From positions 1-48,575 of the forward strand of contig NZ_JAJUFE010000016.1 in NCBI RefSeq assembly GCF_029263785.1: a stretch of DNA of 48,575 bases, read 5' to 3'. The notes beneath the pieces are model-generated. The model was not told the DNA's origin. It searched no databases and saw only the letters and a list, made by a program, of their open reading frames with translations. The position numbers and the translations under genes are program-made. This document shows, one piece after another, positions 10,257 through 19,267 of this stretch. Each line of letters begins with the position of its first letter. The stretch's first letter is position 1. Origin of the DNA: Pusillimonas sp. GTDB taxonomy: Bacteria > Pseudomonadota > Gammaproteobacteria > Burkholderiales > Burkholderiaceae_B.

Positions 10257-11189
10257 TTGCAGCGAATTCTTGAGCGTGGCGAAATTGAATCGCTAGATCA
10301 CACGCAAATTCCGCGGCTTCGTGCGCCGGTACGCGCGTCAGTGTTTGCCGACAGGGCTGCCCGTTTCAGGCAGCTGGTTGACGATCATCCGGCGGGGGCG
10401 TACTTGTCGTTGATGGCGCATCTGGCAGACGGTCAGCATGAAGCCCTGCAGCACTGCTCGGTACCCACTGCCAGCGAGCAGCAGGTTTCGTTGGCGCAGT
10501 CGCATGGCATGCCTCCCTTGCAGGCTATCGGCTGGAAGCGCGATGAGCAATGGCGGCAAATACTGGCGGCCTTGCTGGCGCATATGATTTCTTTCGAAAG
10601 CCTGCCTGAAGCCGCTCGCGGTGTGATCAGCGCACTGCAGGAACAACTGTCTTCCGACCCCGAGGCCATCGAGGCGCAGGCGGACGCGATCCTTGCCGAG
10701 CGTGATGTCGATGTCGATAGTGCAACAGCTCCTTTCATCATGGCCGCCCTGCAGGTGTATTGGACAAGTCTTGCCATAGATTTCGACGCTGACAAGCTTC
10801 CGGTGGTGAGCCCGTTTGGGGTGTGTCCGATATGTGGAAGCTTGCCGGTTTCAAGCGTGGTTCGCGTTGGTGCGCAAATCGATGGTTGTCGGTATCTGTG
10901 CTGCTCGTTGTGCTCGACCGAATGGCATCTGGTCCGCGTTACGTGCTCACATTGCGAAAGTACGAAGTCGCTCGCGTATCACCACATCGAAGAAGGCTCG
11001 GAAGCAATCAAGGCCGAATCCTGCGACAACTGCCAAAGCTACCGCAAGATTTTTTATCAAGAAAAAGATTTCCACGTGGATCCCGTGGCCGACGACCTGG
11101 CCAGTTTGACACTGGACATGTTGATGGGCGAGGCTGGGTATTCACGTGCCAGCGGCAATCCCCTGCTGTGGCAGGGAAGCGAGTCCTGA
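10257..11189 (+). CDS. fdhE: Formate dehydrogenase accessory protein FdhE
   Basis: This 310-residue protein (E. coli FdhE is about the same length) is a cytoplasmic maturation factor for respiratory formate dehydrogenases. It carries the family's cysteine pairs: CPICG near residue 190, CCSLC, CSHC and CDNC, which bind iron as rubredoxin-like sites. I place the start at the TTG at 10257, because AGGAG lies 6 nt upstream and the protein then matches the normal family length. The frame is open further upstream across the hairpin, where initiation is unlikely. selA follows after 3 bp. Confidence 0.9.
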   Translation: MQRILERGEIESLDHTQIPRLRAPVRASVFADRAARFRQLVDDHPAGAYLSLMAHLADGQHEALQHCSVPTASEQQVSLAQSHGMPPLQAIGWKRDEQWRQILAALLAHMISFESLPEAARGVISALQEQLSSDPEAIEAQADAILAERDVDVDSATAPFIMAALQVYWTSLAIDFDADKLPVVSPFGVCPICGSLPVSSVVRVGAQIDGCRYLCCSLCSTEWHLVRVTCSHCESTKSLAYHHIEEGSEAIKAESCDNCQSYRKIFYQEKDFHVDPVADDLASLTLDMLMGEAGYSRASGNPLLWQGSES

Positions 11190-11192
11190 ACT

Positions 11193-12620
11193 ATGGCGGT
11201 GACGCCCCAAGCTGTGCCTGCAGGTGTGGCCGACCTGCCATCGGTGGACCGGTTGCTGAGGGCAAGCGAAACCTTGGCGCTCATTGCAGACTACGGGCGC
11301 AGTCGGGTGCTTGGCACGTTTCGCGACGTGCTTTCCGATCTGCGGCAACAGGCCTTGCAGCAGCAGCTGCCAGCCGACGCCGCTGGCGATGCAGCCATTG
11401 TTGACGAAGCCCGGCGCCGCTTGCTCGTTGCCGATCAACCCCGGTTGCGAGCCGTGTTCAACCTTACGGGCACGGTTCTGCATACTAATCTGGGGCGGGC
11501 ATTGCTTCCCGATGAGGCCGTCGACTCGGTATTGCGAGCTTTACATTCACCCGCCAACCTTGAGTTCGATCTTGCGACCGGCCGCCGCGGCGATCGCGAT
11601 GACCTGGTCAATGATCTGCTGTGTGAGCTCACGGGGGCGGAAGCTGCCACCGTGGTCAACAATAACGCCGCTGCGGTGTTGCTGATGCTGAACGCCCTAG
11701 CCAACCGACGCGAGGTTGTAGTGTCCCGTGGTGAACTGGTTGAAATTGGCGGGGCGTTTCGTATTCCCGATATCATGCAGCGGGCCGGAGCCAAACTTGT
11801 CGAGGTGGGAACCACCAATCGCACGCATTTGGCCGACTACGAGCAGGCCGTTGGCGCGCGTACCGCCATGCTCATGAAAGTCCATTGCAGTAACTACGAG
11901 GTAACGGGCTTTACAAAAAGCGTCGATGTTGCCGAGGTTGCGGGCGTAGCACGACAGCACGGGCTTCCGACTGCCGTGGATCTGGGTAGTGGCACCTTGC
12001 TGGACCTCACGCAATGGGGTCTGCCCAAAGAAGCAACGGTGCGCGAAACGGTCGAGTCCGGAGCTGACATTGTCACCTTCAGTGGCGACAAGTTGCTGGG
12101 AGGACCACAGGCGGGGCTGCTGGTAGGCCGTGCCGACCTCATCAAGAAAATCAAGAAGAACCCTTTGAAGCGGGCCTTGCGTGTGGGCAAGCTTACTCTA
12201 GCGGCGCTTGAGCCGGTCCTTGCGCTGTATCGTTCGCCCGAGCGGCTGCCCGAACGCCTGACGACCTTGCGGCTGTTGACCCGTCCGATGGCTGACATGC
12301 AGAGTCAGGCTCAACGTCTTGAGGCAGCCGTGCAAGTTGCCGTGGGCGACTCATACAGCGTACGTGCCGAGCCAATGTTCAGCCAGATTGGCAGTGGGGC
12401 TCTGCCCGTCGACCAATTGCCCAGTTATGGCCTTGCCTTGCGTCACGCGGGCTCGGGACGCCCTGGGCGCGCCCTGGCAGCACTCGAACGATGCTTGCGC
12501 GAATTGCCGCGGCCCGTCATCGGTCGGGTCGGAAGCGACACCTTGTGGCTCGATCTGCGTTGCCTCGAATCCTCCGACGAACCCGCGTTCCTCTCGCAGC
12601 TTAAGCGTCTGACTCCATGA
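11193..12620 (+). CDS. selA: L-seryl-tRNA(Sec) selenium transferase
   Basis: This 475-residue PLP enzyme converts Ser-tRNA(Sec) to Sec-tRNA(Sec) using selenophosphate. The PLP lysine lies in [13 protein letters not shown], at about residue 300. The N-terminal tRNA-binding region (LPSVDRLL onwards) and the central [17 protein letters not shown] motif are typical of SelA. The gene starts 3 bp after fdhE, and its stop overlaps the selB start (ATGA), so it is tightly coupled to both. Confidence 0.97.
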   Translation: MAVTPQAVPAGVADLPSVDRLLRASETLALIADYGRSRVLGTFRDVLSDLRQQALQQQLPADAAGDAAIVDEARRRLLVADQPRLRAVFNLTGTVLHTNLGRALLPDEAVDSVLRALHSPANLEFDLATGRRGDRDDLVNDLLCELTGAEAATVVNNNAAAVLLMLNALANRREVVVSRGELVEIGGAFRIPDIMQRAGAKLVEVGTTNRTHLADYEQAVGARTAMLMKVHCSNYEVTGFTKSVDVAEVAGVARQHGLPTAVDLGSGTLLDLTQWGLPKEATVRETVESGADIVTFSGDKLLGGPQAGLLVGRADLIKKIKKNPLKRALRVGKLTLAALEPVLALYRSPERLPERLTTLRLLTRPMADMQSQAQRLEAAVQVAVGDSYSVRAEPMFSQIGSGALPVDQLPSYGLALRHAGSGRPGRALAALERCLRELPRPVIGRVGSDTLWLDLRCLESSDEPAFLSQLKRLTP

Positions 12621-14656
12621 TTGTAGGAACCGCGGGACACATCGATCATGGCAAGACTACCCTGGTGCGTGCCTTGACCGGGGTCGAGACCGACAGGCTG
12701 AAGGAAGAAAGGAAGCGAGGCATTTCGATAGAGCTGGGATACGCCTACACTCCTTTGGACAACGGCGATGTACTGGGCTTTATCGACGTGCCCGGGCACG
12801 AAAAACTGGTGCACACCATGGCTGCAGGAGCAACCGGCATTGACTTCGGTCTGCTGGTGGTCGCTGCCGACGATGGCGTCATGCCGCAAACTCGCGAGCA
12901 CCTTGCCATCTTGAGTTTGCTGGGTGTGTCCCAGGGGGCCATCGCGTTGACAAAAATCGATCGTGCCGACGATTTGCGAATACAGGAAGTCCAAGCCGAA
13001 TTGGCGGCCCTTGTTGACGGTACGTTCCTGGAAGGCATGCCGGTCTTCATGACTAATGCGGCGTCCGCTTTGCCGGCTCCGGACGGCACAACAGACCGGT
13101 CCGGTGGTCAGGCGCCCGCAGCGGACGACACCAGGGAAGCGGCTGATGCCGGGGGGCTAAGTGGTACGGGAGCCTTGGTTGACGCCCCCGGGGTTGCAGA
13201 ATTGCGACGGCATCTCCAAAAGACCGCCCAGACCATGGCTGCCCGCCGATCCGACGGTCTGTTCCGGTTGGCGATTGACCGCGTGTTCACCCTGCCCGGG
13301 CACGGAACCGTGGTAACCGGCACGGTCCACGCAGGCACGATTGATCTGGATTCCGATCCGGTTTCCTTGAAATTGATGCCTGCAGGGCGCGCTGTCCGGG
13401 TACGAAGCGTTCACGCGCAAAACCAGTCCTCACGTCAGGGTCGGGCCGGGCAGCGCTGTGCCTTGAACCTGGGTGGATTGGAGCGAACAGCTGTTGAACG
13501 CGGCCATTGGATCGCCGACGAACGTTGTTTTACGCCGGCTCGCAATATCGATGTGCAACTGACATTGCTCGATTCCGCGGATGCGTCGCTACGAGCCTGG
13601 GCCCCCTTGCATGTTCATCTGGGCGCGGCCCGTTACGTCGCTCATGCTGTTCCCCTGGCGCCTGACCCGCTTGCTGCCGGTCAGACAGGTTATGTGCAGT
13701 TGGTGTTCGATGAGCCGGTTTGTGCCATGCCCGGAGACCGGTTCATTGTGCGCAATGCCCAGGCGAATCGCACCTTGGGCGGGGGCATGGTATTGGACGC
13801 CAACGCACCAGACCGCAAACGCCGAAGCGAGCAAAGACTGGCGTGGCTGCAAGCCGTTGCGAAGCTAAGGCAAGGCGCGGACCTGGGCGCGATCCTTGAG
13901 CAAGCCCCGTTCGGACTCGAAGAGTCTCAGTTGATGCGTCTGTTGGGGCGCAGTCCCTCGACAGACGAGCTTCCAGCAGGAGCCCAATGGGTGCAGGCAA
14001 AGGGTGAATCCGCAGCCCGTACCTTGATACTGCAGTCTGCCTGGAACGCTCTGAGGCACACGGTAGAAGACGCACTGACGAATTTCCATGAGCGCTGGCC
14101 CGATGAGCCCGGGCTGGATGCCGCCCGCTTGCGCCGCGTCGCCTTGCCCACCATCCCTGAAAACGTGTGGCTTGCCTTGCGCGATGATCTGGTTGCGGCC
14201 AAGCGTCTGGTTCGTAATGGGCCCTGGCTGCATAAGCCTGGCCATGAAGTGGCGTTGACAGAGTCCGAGAGCAGGCTGGCGGATATCCTGGTGTCGGCCA
14301 TTGACGAGGGCCGGTTTGATCCGCCCTGGGTACGAGACCTCGCGGCCCGCTTTGAACAACCCGAAGAAGTTGTGCGGCAATTGCTGCGCAAGCTGGTCCG
14401 CAGTGGTCGGCTGTATCAGGTGGTGCGTGACCTTTTCTATCACCGCAAGCAGATCACGCGTCTGGCAGAGCTTGTGGGTGAACTGGGGGGTGACGAAGGC
14501 GTGACTGCAGCCGTGTTCCGTGATGCGACAGGGCTGGGCCGCAAGCGCGCCATCCAGATCCTTGAGTTTTTTGACCGGGCGGGCTACACCCGGCGCTTGC
14601 GCGACAAACACGTGCCGCGAGGCGATAGCGCGTCTTTTTGGCAGCGGCTATCATAG
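12617..14656 (+). CDS. selB: Selenocysteine-specific elongation factor SelB
   Basis: This 679-residue GTPase delivers Sec-tRNA to the ribosome at UGA and binds the SECIS hairpin. G-motifs are visible: GHIDHGKT (G1), [14 protein letters not shown] (G3) and TKID (G4). Domains II and III follow, and the C-terminal third contains the winged-helix repeats that bind mRNA. It is longer than E. coli SelB (614 residues). Much of the excess is a low-complexity Asp/Gly/Ala-rich stretch at about residues 153-195, within the G domain after the switch regions. It ends 11 bp before the tRNA-Sec gene. Confidence 0.96.
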   Translation: MIVGTAGHIDHGKTTLVRALTGVETDRLKEERKRGISIELGYAYTPLDNGDVLGFIDVPGHEKLVHTMAAGATGIDFGLLVVAADDGVMPQTREHLAILSLLGVSQGAIALTKIDRADDLRIQEVQAELAALVDGTFLEGMPVFMTNAASALPAPDGTTDRSGGQAPAADDTREAADAGGLSGTGALVDAPGVAELRRHLQKTAQTMAARRSDGLFRLAIDRVFTLPGHGTVVTGTVHAGTIDLDSDPVSLKLMPAGRAVRVRSVHAQNQSSRQGRAGQRCALNLGGLERTAVERGHWIADERCFTPARNIDVQLTLLDSADASLRAWAPLHVHLGAARYVAHAVPLAPDPLAAGQTGYVQLVFDEPVCAMPGDRFIVRNAQANRTLGGGMVLDANAPDRKRRSEQRLAWLQAVAKLRQGADLGAILEQAPFGLEESQLMRLLGRSPSTDELPAGAQWVQAKGESAARTLILQSAWNALRHTVEDALTNFHERWPDEPGLDAARLRRVALPTIPENVWLALRDDLVAAKRLVRNGPWLHKPGHEVALTESESRLADILVSAIDEGRFDPPWVRDLAARFEQPEEVVRQLLRKLVRSGRLYQVVRDLFYHRKQITRLAELVGELGGDEGVTAAVFRDATGLGRKRAIQILEFFDRAGYTRRLRDKHVPRGDSASFWQRLS

Positions 14657-14667
14657 GGTTTTTTTAC

Positions 14668-14763
14668 GGAAGGCATGCGTGTCCGGTGGCACGGCTGGGC
14701 TTCAAACCCAGTTGGGGGCGTCAGACGTTCCCAGGTAGGTTCGACTCCTGCTGCTTTCCGCCA
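14668..14763 (+). tRNA. selC: tRNA-Sec (anticodon UCA)
   Basis: This 96-nt sequence folds as a bacterial selenocysteine tRNA. It has an 8-bp acceptor stem (GGAAGGCA with TGCTTTCC), a UCA anticodon at 14702-14704 in the loop CTTCAAA, a long variable arm, a TTCGACT T-loop and an encoded GCCA 3' end. It agrees strongly with E. coli selC along its length, including the GGTTCGACTCCTG segment. It is placed between selB and selD, so it may be co-transcribed with them. Confidence 0.96.
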
Positions 14764-14829
14764 TTTTCTCGTGCCGCTGGGCCGGCTGATCGCAGGCGCC
14801 ATTGGGGTTGGCATTATCGGAGATGCTTC

Positions 14830-15891
14830 ATGGCCGTTTCCACCTCTACGCAGTCCCCTCCTCGTCTTACGTCCTTATCGCATGGCGGAGGTTGCGGCTG
14901 CAAGATTGCGCCTGGGGTGTTGTCCGAGCTGCTGGCGGGCATGCCCGGCATGCAAGCCTACTCGAATCTGCTGGTTGGAAACGAAAGCTCGGATGATGCG
15001 GCTGTCTACCGCCTGAACGACGAGCAGGCCCTTATTGCCACCACTGACTTTTTCATGCCCATTGTCGACGATCCCTACGACTTTGGGCGCATTGCTGCAA
15101 CGAATGCCCTTTCCGATGTCTATGCGATGGGCGGCACGCCGATCATGGCGCTGGCTATTGTCGGCATGCCCATCAATGTCCTGCCCAAAAGCGATATCGC
15201 TGCCATACTGGAAGGCGGGGCGGCTGTCTGCAGCGAAGCCGGGATTCCGGTGGCCGGCGGGCATTCAATAGATTCTGTCGAGCCTATCTATGGGCTGGCG
15301 GCAATGGGACTGGTTCATCCAGACCGTATCAAGCGTAACGCCGATGCCAAGCCGGGTGACGTACTAATCTTGGGCAAACCCTTGGGAGTTGGCATATATT
15401 CTGCCGCGCTCAAAAAAAACGTTCTTTCAGAAGACGGCTACCGCGCCATGATTCAGGCCACGACGCAATTGAATCGGCCTGGTGTTGCATTGGCTGCATT
15501 GGAAGGGGTGCATGCGCTCACCGATGTGACGGGTTTCGGGTTGCTCGGTCATACGCTCGAGCTAGCGCGAGGATCCGGCGCGGCGGCCCATTTACGTGTG
15601 GCCGACCTACCCTGGTTGCCAGGAGTTCACGAGCTCGCCCGTCAGGGGGTGGTCACCGGTGCATCAGGGCGGAACTGGCAAGCTTATGGAGCCGGTATTG
15701 AGCTGGCGCCGGGCGTCGACGAGGTGTGCCGCGCATTGCTGACAGATCCTCAAACCTCGGGTGGGCTGCTGGTTTCTTGCAGTCCGCAAACTGCGGACCA
15801 GGTTCTGGATATTTTCCAGTCAGAAGGTTTTGGCCAGGCCGCGATTATCGGACAGATGCAGGAAGGCCCAGGGCGCGTGTTTGTCGCCTGA
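14830..15891 (+). CDS. selD: Selenide, water dikinase (selenophosphate synthetase)
   Basis: This 353-residue enzyme makes selenophosphate from selenide and ATP. The N-terminal catalytic Cys/Lys motif is visible as SHGGGCGCKIAPG near residue 20, with Cys rather than Sec at the active site. The glycine-rich ATP-binding parts (DVYAMGGTP, GFGLLGH) and the C-terminal DPQTSGGLL motif are typical of SelD. I chose the ATG at 14830, which gives normal family length; the frame is open upstream through the tRNA gene, which cannot be coding. A terminator follows. Confidence 0.96.
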   Translation: MAVSTSTQSPPRLTSLSHGGGCGCKIAPGVLSELLAGMPGMQAYSNLLVGNESSDDAAVYRLNDEQALIATTDFFMPIVDDPYDFGRIAATNALSDVYAMGGTPIMALAIVGMPINVLPKSDIAAILEGGAAVCSEAGIPVAGGHSIDSVEPIYGLAAMGLVHPDRIKRNADAKPGDVLILGKPLGVGIYSAALKKNVLSEDGYRAMIQATTQLNRPGVALAALEGVHALTDVTGFGLLGHTLELARGSGAAAHLRVADLPWLPGVHELARQGVVTGASGRNWQAYGAGIELAPGVDEVCRALLTDPQTSGGLLVSCSPQTADQVLDIFQSEGFGQAAIIGQMQEGPGRVFVA

Positions 15892-15926
15892 CTGCTTGCG
15901 TGCTTTGGCGCATGAAAGAGGCTGGC

Positions 15927-15954
15927 CAGGCTGCTCCAGGCAGCCTGTTCTTTT
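15927..15954 (+). terminator. Factor-independent terminator after selD
   Basis: CAGGCTGC and GCAGCCTG pair around a 5-nt loop and are followed by TTCTTTT. It ends the formate/selenocysteine unit on the plus strand, just before the convergent cupin gene. Confidence 0.78.
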
Positions 15955-15968
15955 GATGGCGAGCTGAT

Positions 15969-16505
15969 TCAGTCTTTGTCTTTTTCGGATTCGGCCAACG
16001 CGTTCGGCATAACGTGCCCGCATTCCTTGCAGGTACGATTTTCAATCGAATCGTAGAAGCGTCGGTAGGCAGCACCTACGGGGTCGACCGAGTAGTCGCT
16101 GACCGTGAATTGCTCTTCGTGCAAGAAGGCGTCGCACTCGGGACAGTACCAGTGAAATTTGTCGACCTCACCTTCGCGGCGCTTGCGTTCGAGCACCAGC
16201 AAGTGGGCATCGGGCGGGAAGCGCGGTGAATGCGGGATGCCGGCGGGCGTGTAAATGACGGAGCCTTCAGGCAGCACCGCGATTTCTTCTTTGCCTTCTG
16301 GCGTACGGTAATGCAGATTCATTTGACCCTTGATCATGTACATGACTTCATCAGTGGGGTTCACATGAAATTCGCTGCGATATGGGCGTCCCCGCGCGAC
16401 GAACACCAGGGATTCGGGCTCTTGCCACAGGACGCTAACATAGCGGCCTGTTTCATCGAGGGTTTTGCCTTCGGCTGGCAGCGAGACGATGGGCATTTGG
16501 TACAT
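15969..16505 (-). CDS. 3-hydroxyanthranilate dioxygenase-like cupin, second and diverged copy
   Basis: This 178-residue cupin has the same architecture as the 3-HAO at 4568-5104. The iron-site set is visible (YRSEFHVNPTDE, then PHSPRF, then VLERKR), as is a C-terminal rubredoxin-like site (CPEC and CKEC). It differs elsewhere: the usual HSPQR is shortened to HSPR and the N-terminus is unrelated, so the substrate is probably not 3-hydroxyanthranilate itself. Relatives include the 4-amino-3-hydroxybenzoate 2,3-dioxygenase described in a Bordetella strain. A GGAGG site precedes the ATG. It lies 32 bp downstream of a RidA gene on the same strand, which suggests ring cleavage followed by deamination. 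An extradiol aminophenol-carboxylate dioxygenase is my inference. Confidence 0.75.
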   Translation of the reverse strand: MYQMPIVSLPAEGKTLDETGRYVSVLWQEPESLVFVARGRPYRSEFHVNPTDEVMYMIKGQMNLHYRTPEGKEEIAVLPEGSVIYTPAGIPHSPRFPPDAHLLVLERKRREGEVDKFHWYCPECDAFLHEEQFTVSDYSVDPVGAAYRRFYDSIENRTCKECGHVMPNALAESEKDKD

Positions 16506-16537
16506 GGCGCCTCCGTGGCGAAATGAATAAGGGGCGG

Positions 16538-16942
16538 TTAGCCCAGATACGCGACACAATCGATTTCAACCAGTACACCTTGTCGGTGGGGTGTACCGCC
16601 CGTACAGGTGCGCGTGGTCTTTTCGCCCTTCATGAATTCGCGGAATGCTTCATTGAAGGCGGGGAAATCGGACACATTGCGCAAGCACACCCGCATATTG
16701 ACGACATTGGCTATTGTTGCGCCGCCGGCTTCGAGGACCGCGCGAAGATTGGTCAGCGTCTGGATAGTCTGCTCGCGAATGTCGTCGGAAACAACCTCGC
16801 GAGTTGCCGGGTTCAACGGCCCCTGCCCGGACACGTACAGGAAGTCGCCGGCACGGATGGCCTGGGCCAGTGGTGAAGGAGTGTTCTTGTCAGTAAAACC
16901 GGTGACGGGTGCGGCGTCGCTATGGACGATAATTTTTGGCAT
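16538..16942 (-). CDS. RidA/YjgF family deaminase
   Basis: This 134-residue RidA-fold protein belongs to the family that hydrolyses enamines/imines, including the 2-aminomuconate deaminases of aminophenol and 2-nitrobenzoate pathways. The conserved arginine that holds the carboxylate is present (TRTCTG, about residue 112), and the GQGPLNP segment is typical. I chose the ATG at 16942 because AGAGGAT lies upstream and the domain starts there. It is the first gene of a two-gene operon with the diverged 3-HAO-like cupin and is divergent from a LysR gene. A role in deaminating the ring-cleavage product is inferred. Confidence 0.85.
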   Translation of the reverse strand: MPKIIVHSDAAPVTGFTDKNTPSPLAQAIRAGDFLYVSGQGPLNPATREVVSDDIREQTIQTLTNLRAVLEAGGATIANVVNMRVCLRNVSDFPAFNEAFREFMKGEKTTRTCTGGTPHRQGVLVEIDCVAYLG

Positions 16943-17004
16943 GGCGTGATCCTCTTGGAACGGGCGGTTCGATATTTTGATGTCGATAGCAAATTTTGTA
17001 TTTC

Positions 17005-17030
17005 TATCGATTTTATGCAGAAAATCGATA
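17005..17030. promoter_or_regulatory. Palindromic operator candidate between ridA and the LysR gene
   Basis: TATCGATTTT and AAAATCGATA form a perfect 10-bp inverted repeat around ATGCAG, with further TCGATA half-sites at about 16970 and 16983. It sits in the divergent gap beside a LysR regulator. LysR proteins bind such interrupted dyads, so this is the likely control site for ridA-cupin and for the regulator itself. Confidence 0.6.
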
Positions 17031-17139
17031 TTTTTACTGTATCGCATAAGGCCGGCTTTTGTCTACGCAACAGGCTTATTTATGTAGAGCCGTCAGTACA
17101 ATAACTGCACTGTTCCTCCTGTCGCTGCTAGGGCTTATT

Positions 17140-18405
17140 TTGTCTGCTGACGAAAATCGACACAACACCGCCACGAGATCGTTGGCGCAGCACTTGAGGC
17201 GCTTGCGAGCGTTGCTGGCTGTGTGTCGCACAGGAAGCACCTCGCAAGCCGCCAAGCTGCTCCCCCTGTCCCAATCTGCCATTGCGCGGGCGGTACGCCA
17301 GTTGGAGCAGGATTTGGGTACGGAGCTGTTCCTGCGCGAAGCCCGTGGCATGGCACCCACCAAAGAAGGCCGGCTCCTGGCGCATCGAACCGCCAGAGCC
17401 CTTGTTCAACTCGAGACGGCCGAAGCCGAAGCCGAACGTAGTTCGGGCGGGCGGGAGCCGCGCGCGCGGCTGGTAAAAGGCCGGTTTGCGGGGGCTTGTT
17501 CGTACCGGCATCTACTGGCATATGTGATCTTTTGCGAGACTCATAGTGAACACTTGGCTGCCCGACGCCTTGGCATCAGCCAGCCTGCGGTCAACCAGGC
17601 TTTGCGTCAGGTCTCGTACATGCTGGGCGCAATACTCTATCAACGGACTTCACGTGGAATGAGGCTGACCGAAAGCGGCGAAGCGGTGCTGCGTCGGATC
17701 AAGCTTGCCCTGCACGAATTGCGCCTGGCCGAAGAGGAACTGAACGCCATTGCAGGCCGCCTGCGAGGTCGGATCATCATTGGCTCGCTGCCATTATCGG
17801 CAGGCATGCTTGTGCCACGTTCCATTGATCGCTTGCTGGCCAGGCATGCGGATCTGCACGTCACGATTGTCGATGGTACGTACGACGCATTGTTGTCCCA
17901 GTTATTGCATGCCGATGTGGACGTGATCGTGGGCGCACTCCGCCCTGCGCCTGTGTCGCCGGAAATTGTGCAGGAAGCGCTGTTTACCGACACTCTGTCT
18001 GTCGTGGCCAGGCGTGGTCATCCCTTGCTGCGGCAACCTTTACATGGACTGGGCGACCTGGCCGGCGCGTCATGGATTGCTCCTCTTGCAGGCACGCCGG
18101 CGCGCGATGCCTTTGAGCGCGCATTTTTGGCCGATGATGTCGCTCCACCCCCGTCACCTCTTGAAGCCAATAGCGCTGTTGTGGTCCAGGCACTTTTGCT
18201 GGATAGTGACCGGCTTGCCCTGTTGTCACCCTGGCAGGTTCAACGTGGCGTCGCCAGCGGCCAGCTTGCGGTTCTACCAGTAAGAGTGCGTGATACGGCG
18301 CGCGAAATAGGACTTACTATGAGGCGGGACGCGGATCCCGGGATGGGGCTGCGCCTGTTTCAGGAAGAGATACGAGCCTTGGCAAAAGAAGAATATATAA
18401 GCTAA
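17140..18405 (+). CDS. LysR family regulator with two N-terminal helix-turn-helix domains
   Basis: This protein has about 421 residues; an ordinary LysR has about 300. The first HTH lies near residues 20-80 (LSQSAIARAVRQLEQDLGTE). A second LysR-type HTH follows near 125-180 (LAARRLGISQPAVNQALRQV), ending in RTSRGMRLTESG. A single LysR substrate-binding domain follows (GRIIIGSLPLSAGMLVPRS onwards). The start is uncertain: no ATG precedes the first HTH. I place it at a TTG with AGGG upstream; a TTG at 17059 would add a hydrophobic stretch foreign to LysR. It is divergent from ridA-cupin and lies 112 bp upstream of the galB-like operon, so it could control both. Confidence 0.85.
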   Translation: MSADENRHNTATRSLAQHLRRLRALLAVCRTGSTSQAAKLLPLSQSAIARAVRQLEQDLGTELFLREARGMAPTKEGRLLAHRTARALVQLETAEAEAERSSGGREPRARLVKGRFAGACSYRHLLAYVIFCETHSEHLAARRLGISQPAVNQALRQVSYMLGAILYQRTSRGMRLTESGEAVLRRIKLALHELRLAEEELNAIAGRLRGRIIIGSLPLSAGMLVPRSIDRLLARHADLHVTIVDGTYDALLSQLLHADVDVIVGALRPAPVSPEIVQEALFTDTLSVVARRGHPLLRQPLHGLGDLAGASWIAPLAGTPARDAFERAFLADDVAPPPSPLEANSAVVVQALLLDSDRLALLSPWQVQRGVASGQLAVLPVRVRDTAREIGLTMRRDADPGMGLRLFQEEIRALAKEEYIS

Positions 18406-18517
18406 ACACATAGCTTCGCAGTGAATGTCACTGGTGCAGTGCCCTCATTTTTGACACACTGGCCTGAAACCGTCCGGTCATGGCCGGCAAATCAACTATC
18501 CATCCATAGGGTCACCC

Positions 18518-19267
18518 ATGAACACAAGCACCGCTTCCACTCCGCGCGCGGGTCTGGTCATCAGCGCGCATTCGGCTGATTTTGTCTGGCGCGCTGCCGG
18601 CGCCATTGCCACCCATGTTCGTCAAGGCTACCGAATGAAAGTCGTGTGCCTGTCGTTTGGAGAGCGTGGCGAATCTGCCAAGCTGTGGCGCAAAGGCAGC
18701 GAAATGACGCTCGAGAAGGTAAAGGAAGCCCGTCGCGAAGAAGCGCAGAAGGCCGCCGATGTGCTGGGCGCCGAGATCGAATTCTTTGATCTGGGCGACT
18801 ATCCCATGCGCGTCAGTGACGAAGCCCTGTTCCGGCTGGTAGACGTATACCGCGACGTGCAGCCTGCATTCGTCCTGAGTCATTCCACCAAAGATCCCTA
18901 CAACTTCGATCATCCCCTGGCCATGCATGTGGCCCAGGAGGCGCGCATTATTGCGCAGGCGGAAGGCCATAACCCGGGTCAGAAAGTGGTGGGCGCGCCC
19001 CCGGTATATGCGTTTGAACCCCATCAGACGGAACAGTGTGAATGGGTGCCCAACACGTTCCTGGACATTACCGATGTCTGGGATCTCAAACGCAAGGCCA
19101 TCGAGTGCATGGCGGGCCAGGAGCATCTGTGGGAATACTACACCCGTGTCGCCCAGCAACGGGGCGTGCAGGCCAAGCGCAACATCGGCATTACAGCGGC
19201 ACGCAATATTGAGTACGCCGAAGGGTATATGCGACTCACCCCAGCCGTTGTGGGAGACCTTTCATGA
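18518..19267 (+). CDS. galB: 4-oxalomesaconate hydratase, PIG-L family
   Basis: This 249-residue protein has the PIG-L deacetylase fold. The metal motif reads [12 protein letters not shown] near residue 17, and a second metal motif is HPLAMH near residue 130. This variant of the usual AHPDD motif is characteristic of GalB, which hydrates 4-oxalomesaconate to 4-carboxy-4-hydroxy-2-oxoadipate in gallate catabolism. The next two genes are the aldolase and the tautomerase of the same pathway, with 4-bp overlaps, which strongly supports the assignment. Confidence 0.88.
   Translation: MNTSTASTPRAGLVISAHSADFVWRAAGAIATHVRQGYRMKVVCLSFGERGESAKLWRKGSEMTLEKVKEARREEAQKAADVLGAEIEFFDLGDYPMRVSDEALFRLVDVYRDVQPAFVLSHSTKDPYNFDHPLAMHVAQEARIIAQAEGHNPGQKVVGAPPVYAFEPHQTEQCEWVPNTFLDITDVWDLKRKAIECMAGQEHLWEYYTRVAQQRGVQAKRNIGITAARNIEYAEGYMRLTPAVVGDLS

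Noticed and set aside
14638-14829. Upstream extension of selD through the tRNA-Sec gene
   Set aside because: The stretch is a complete tRNA. SelD has normal length from the ATG at 14830.
17059-17139. N-terminal extension of the LysR protein with a hydrophobic segment, as a membrane-anchored regulator
   Set aside because: It depends on a TTG without a ribosome site, and the hydrophobic run precedes any conserved residue. A later TTG with AGGG upstream fits better, although the start remains unproven.
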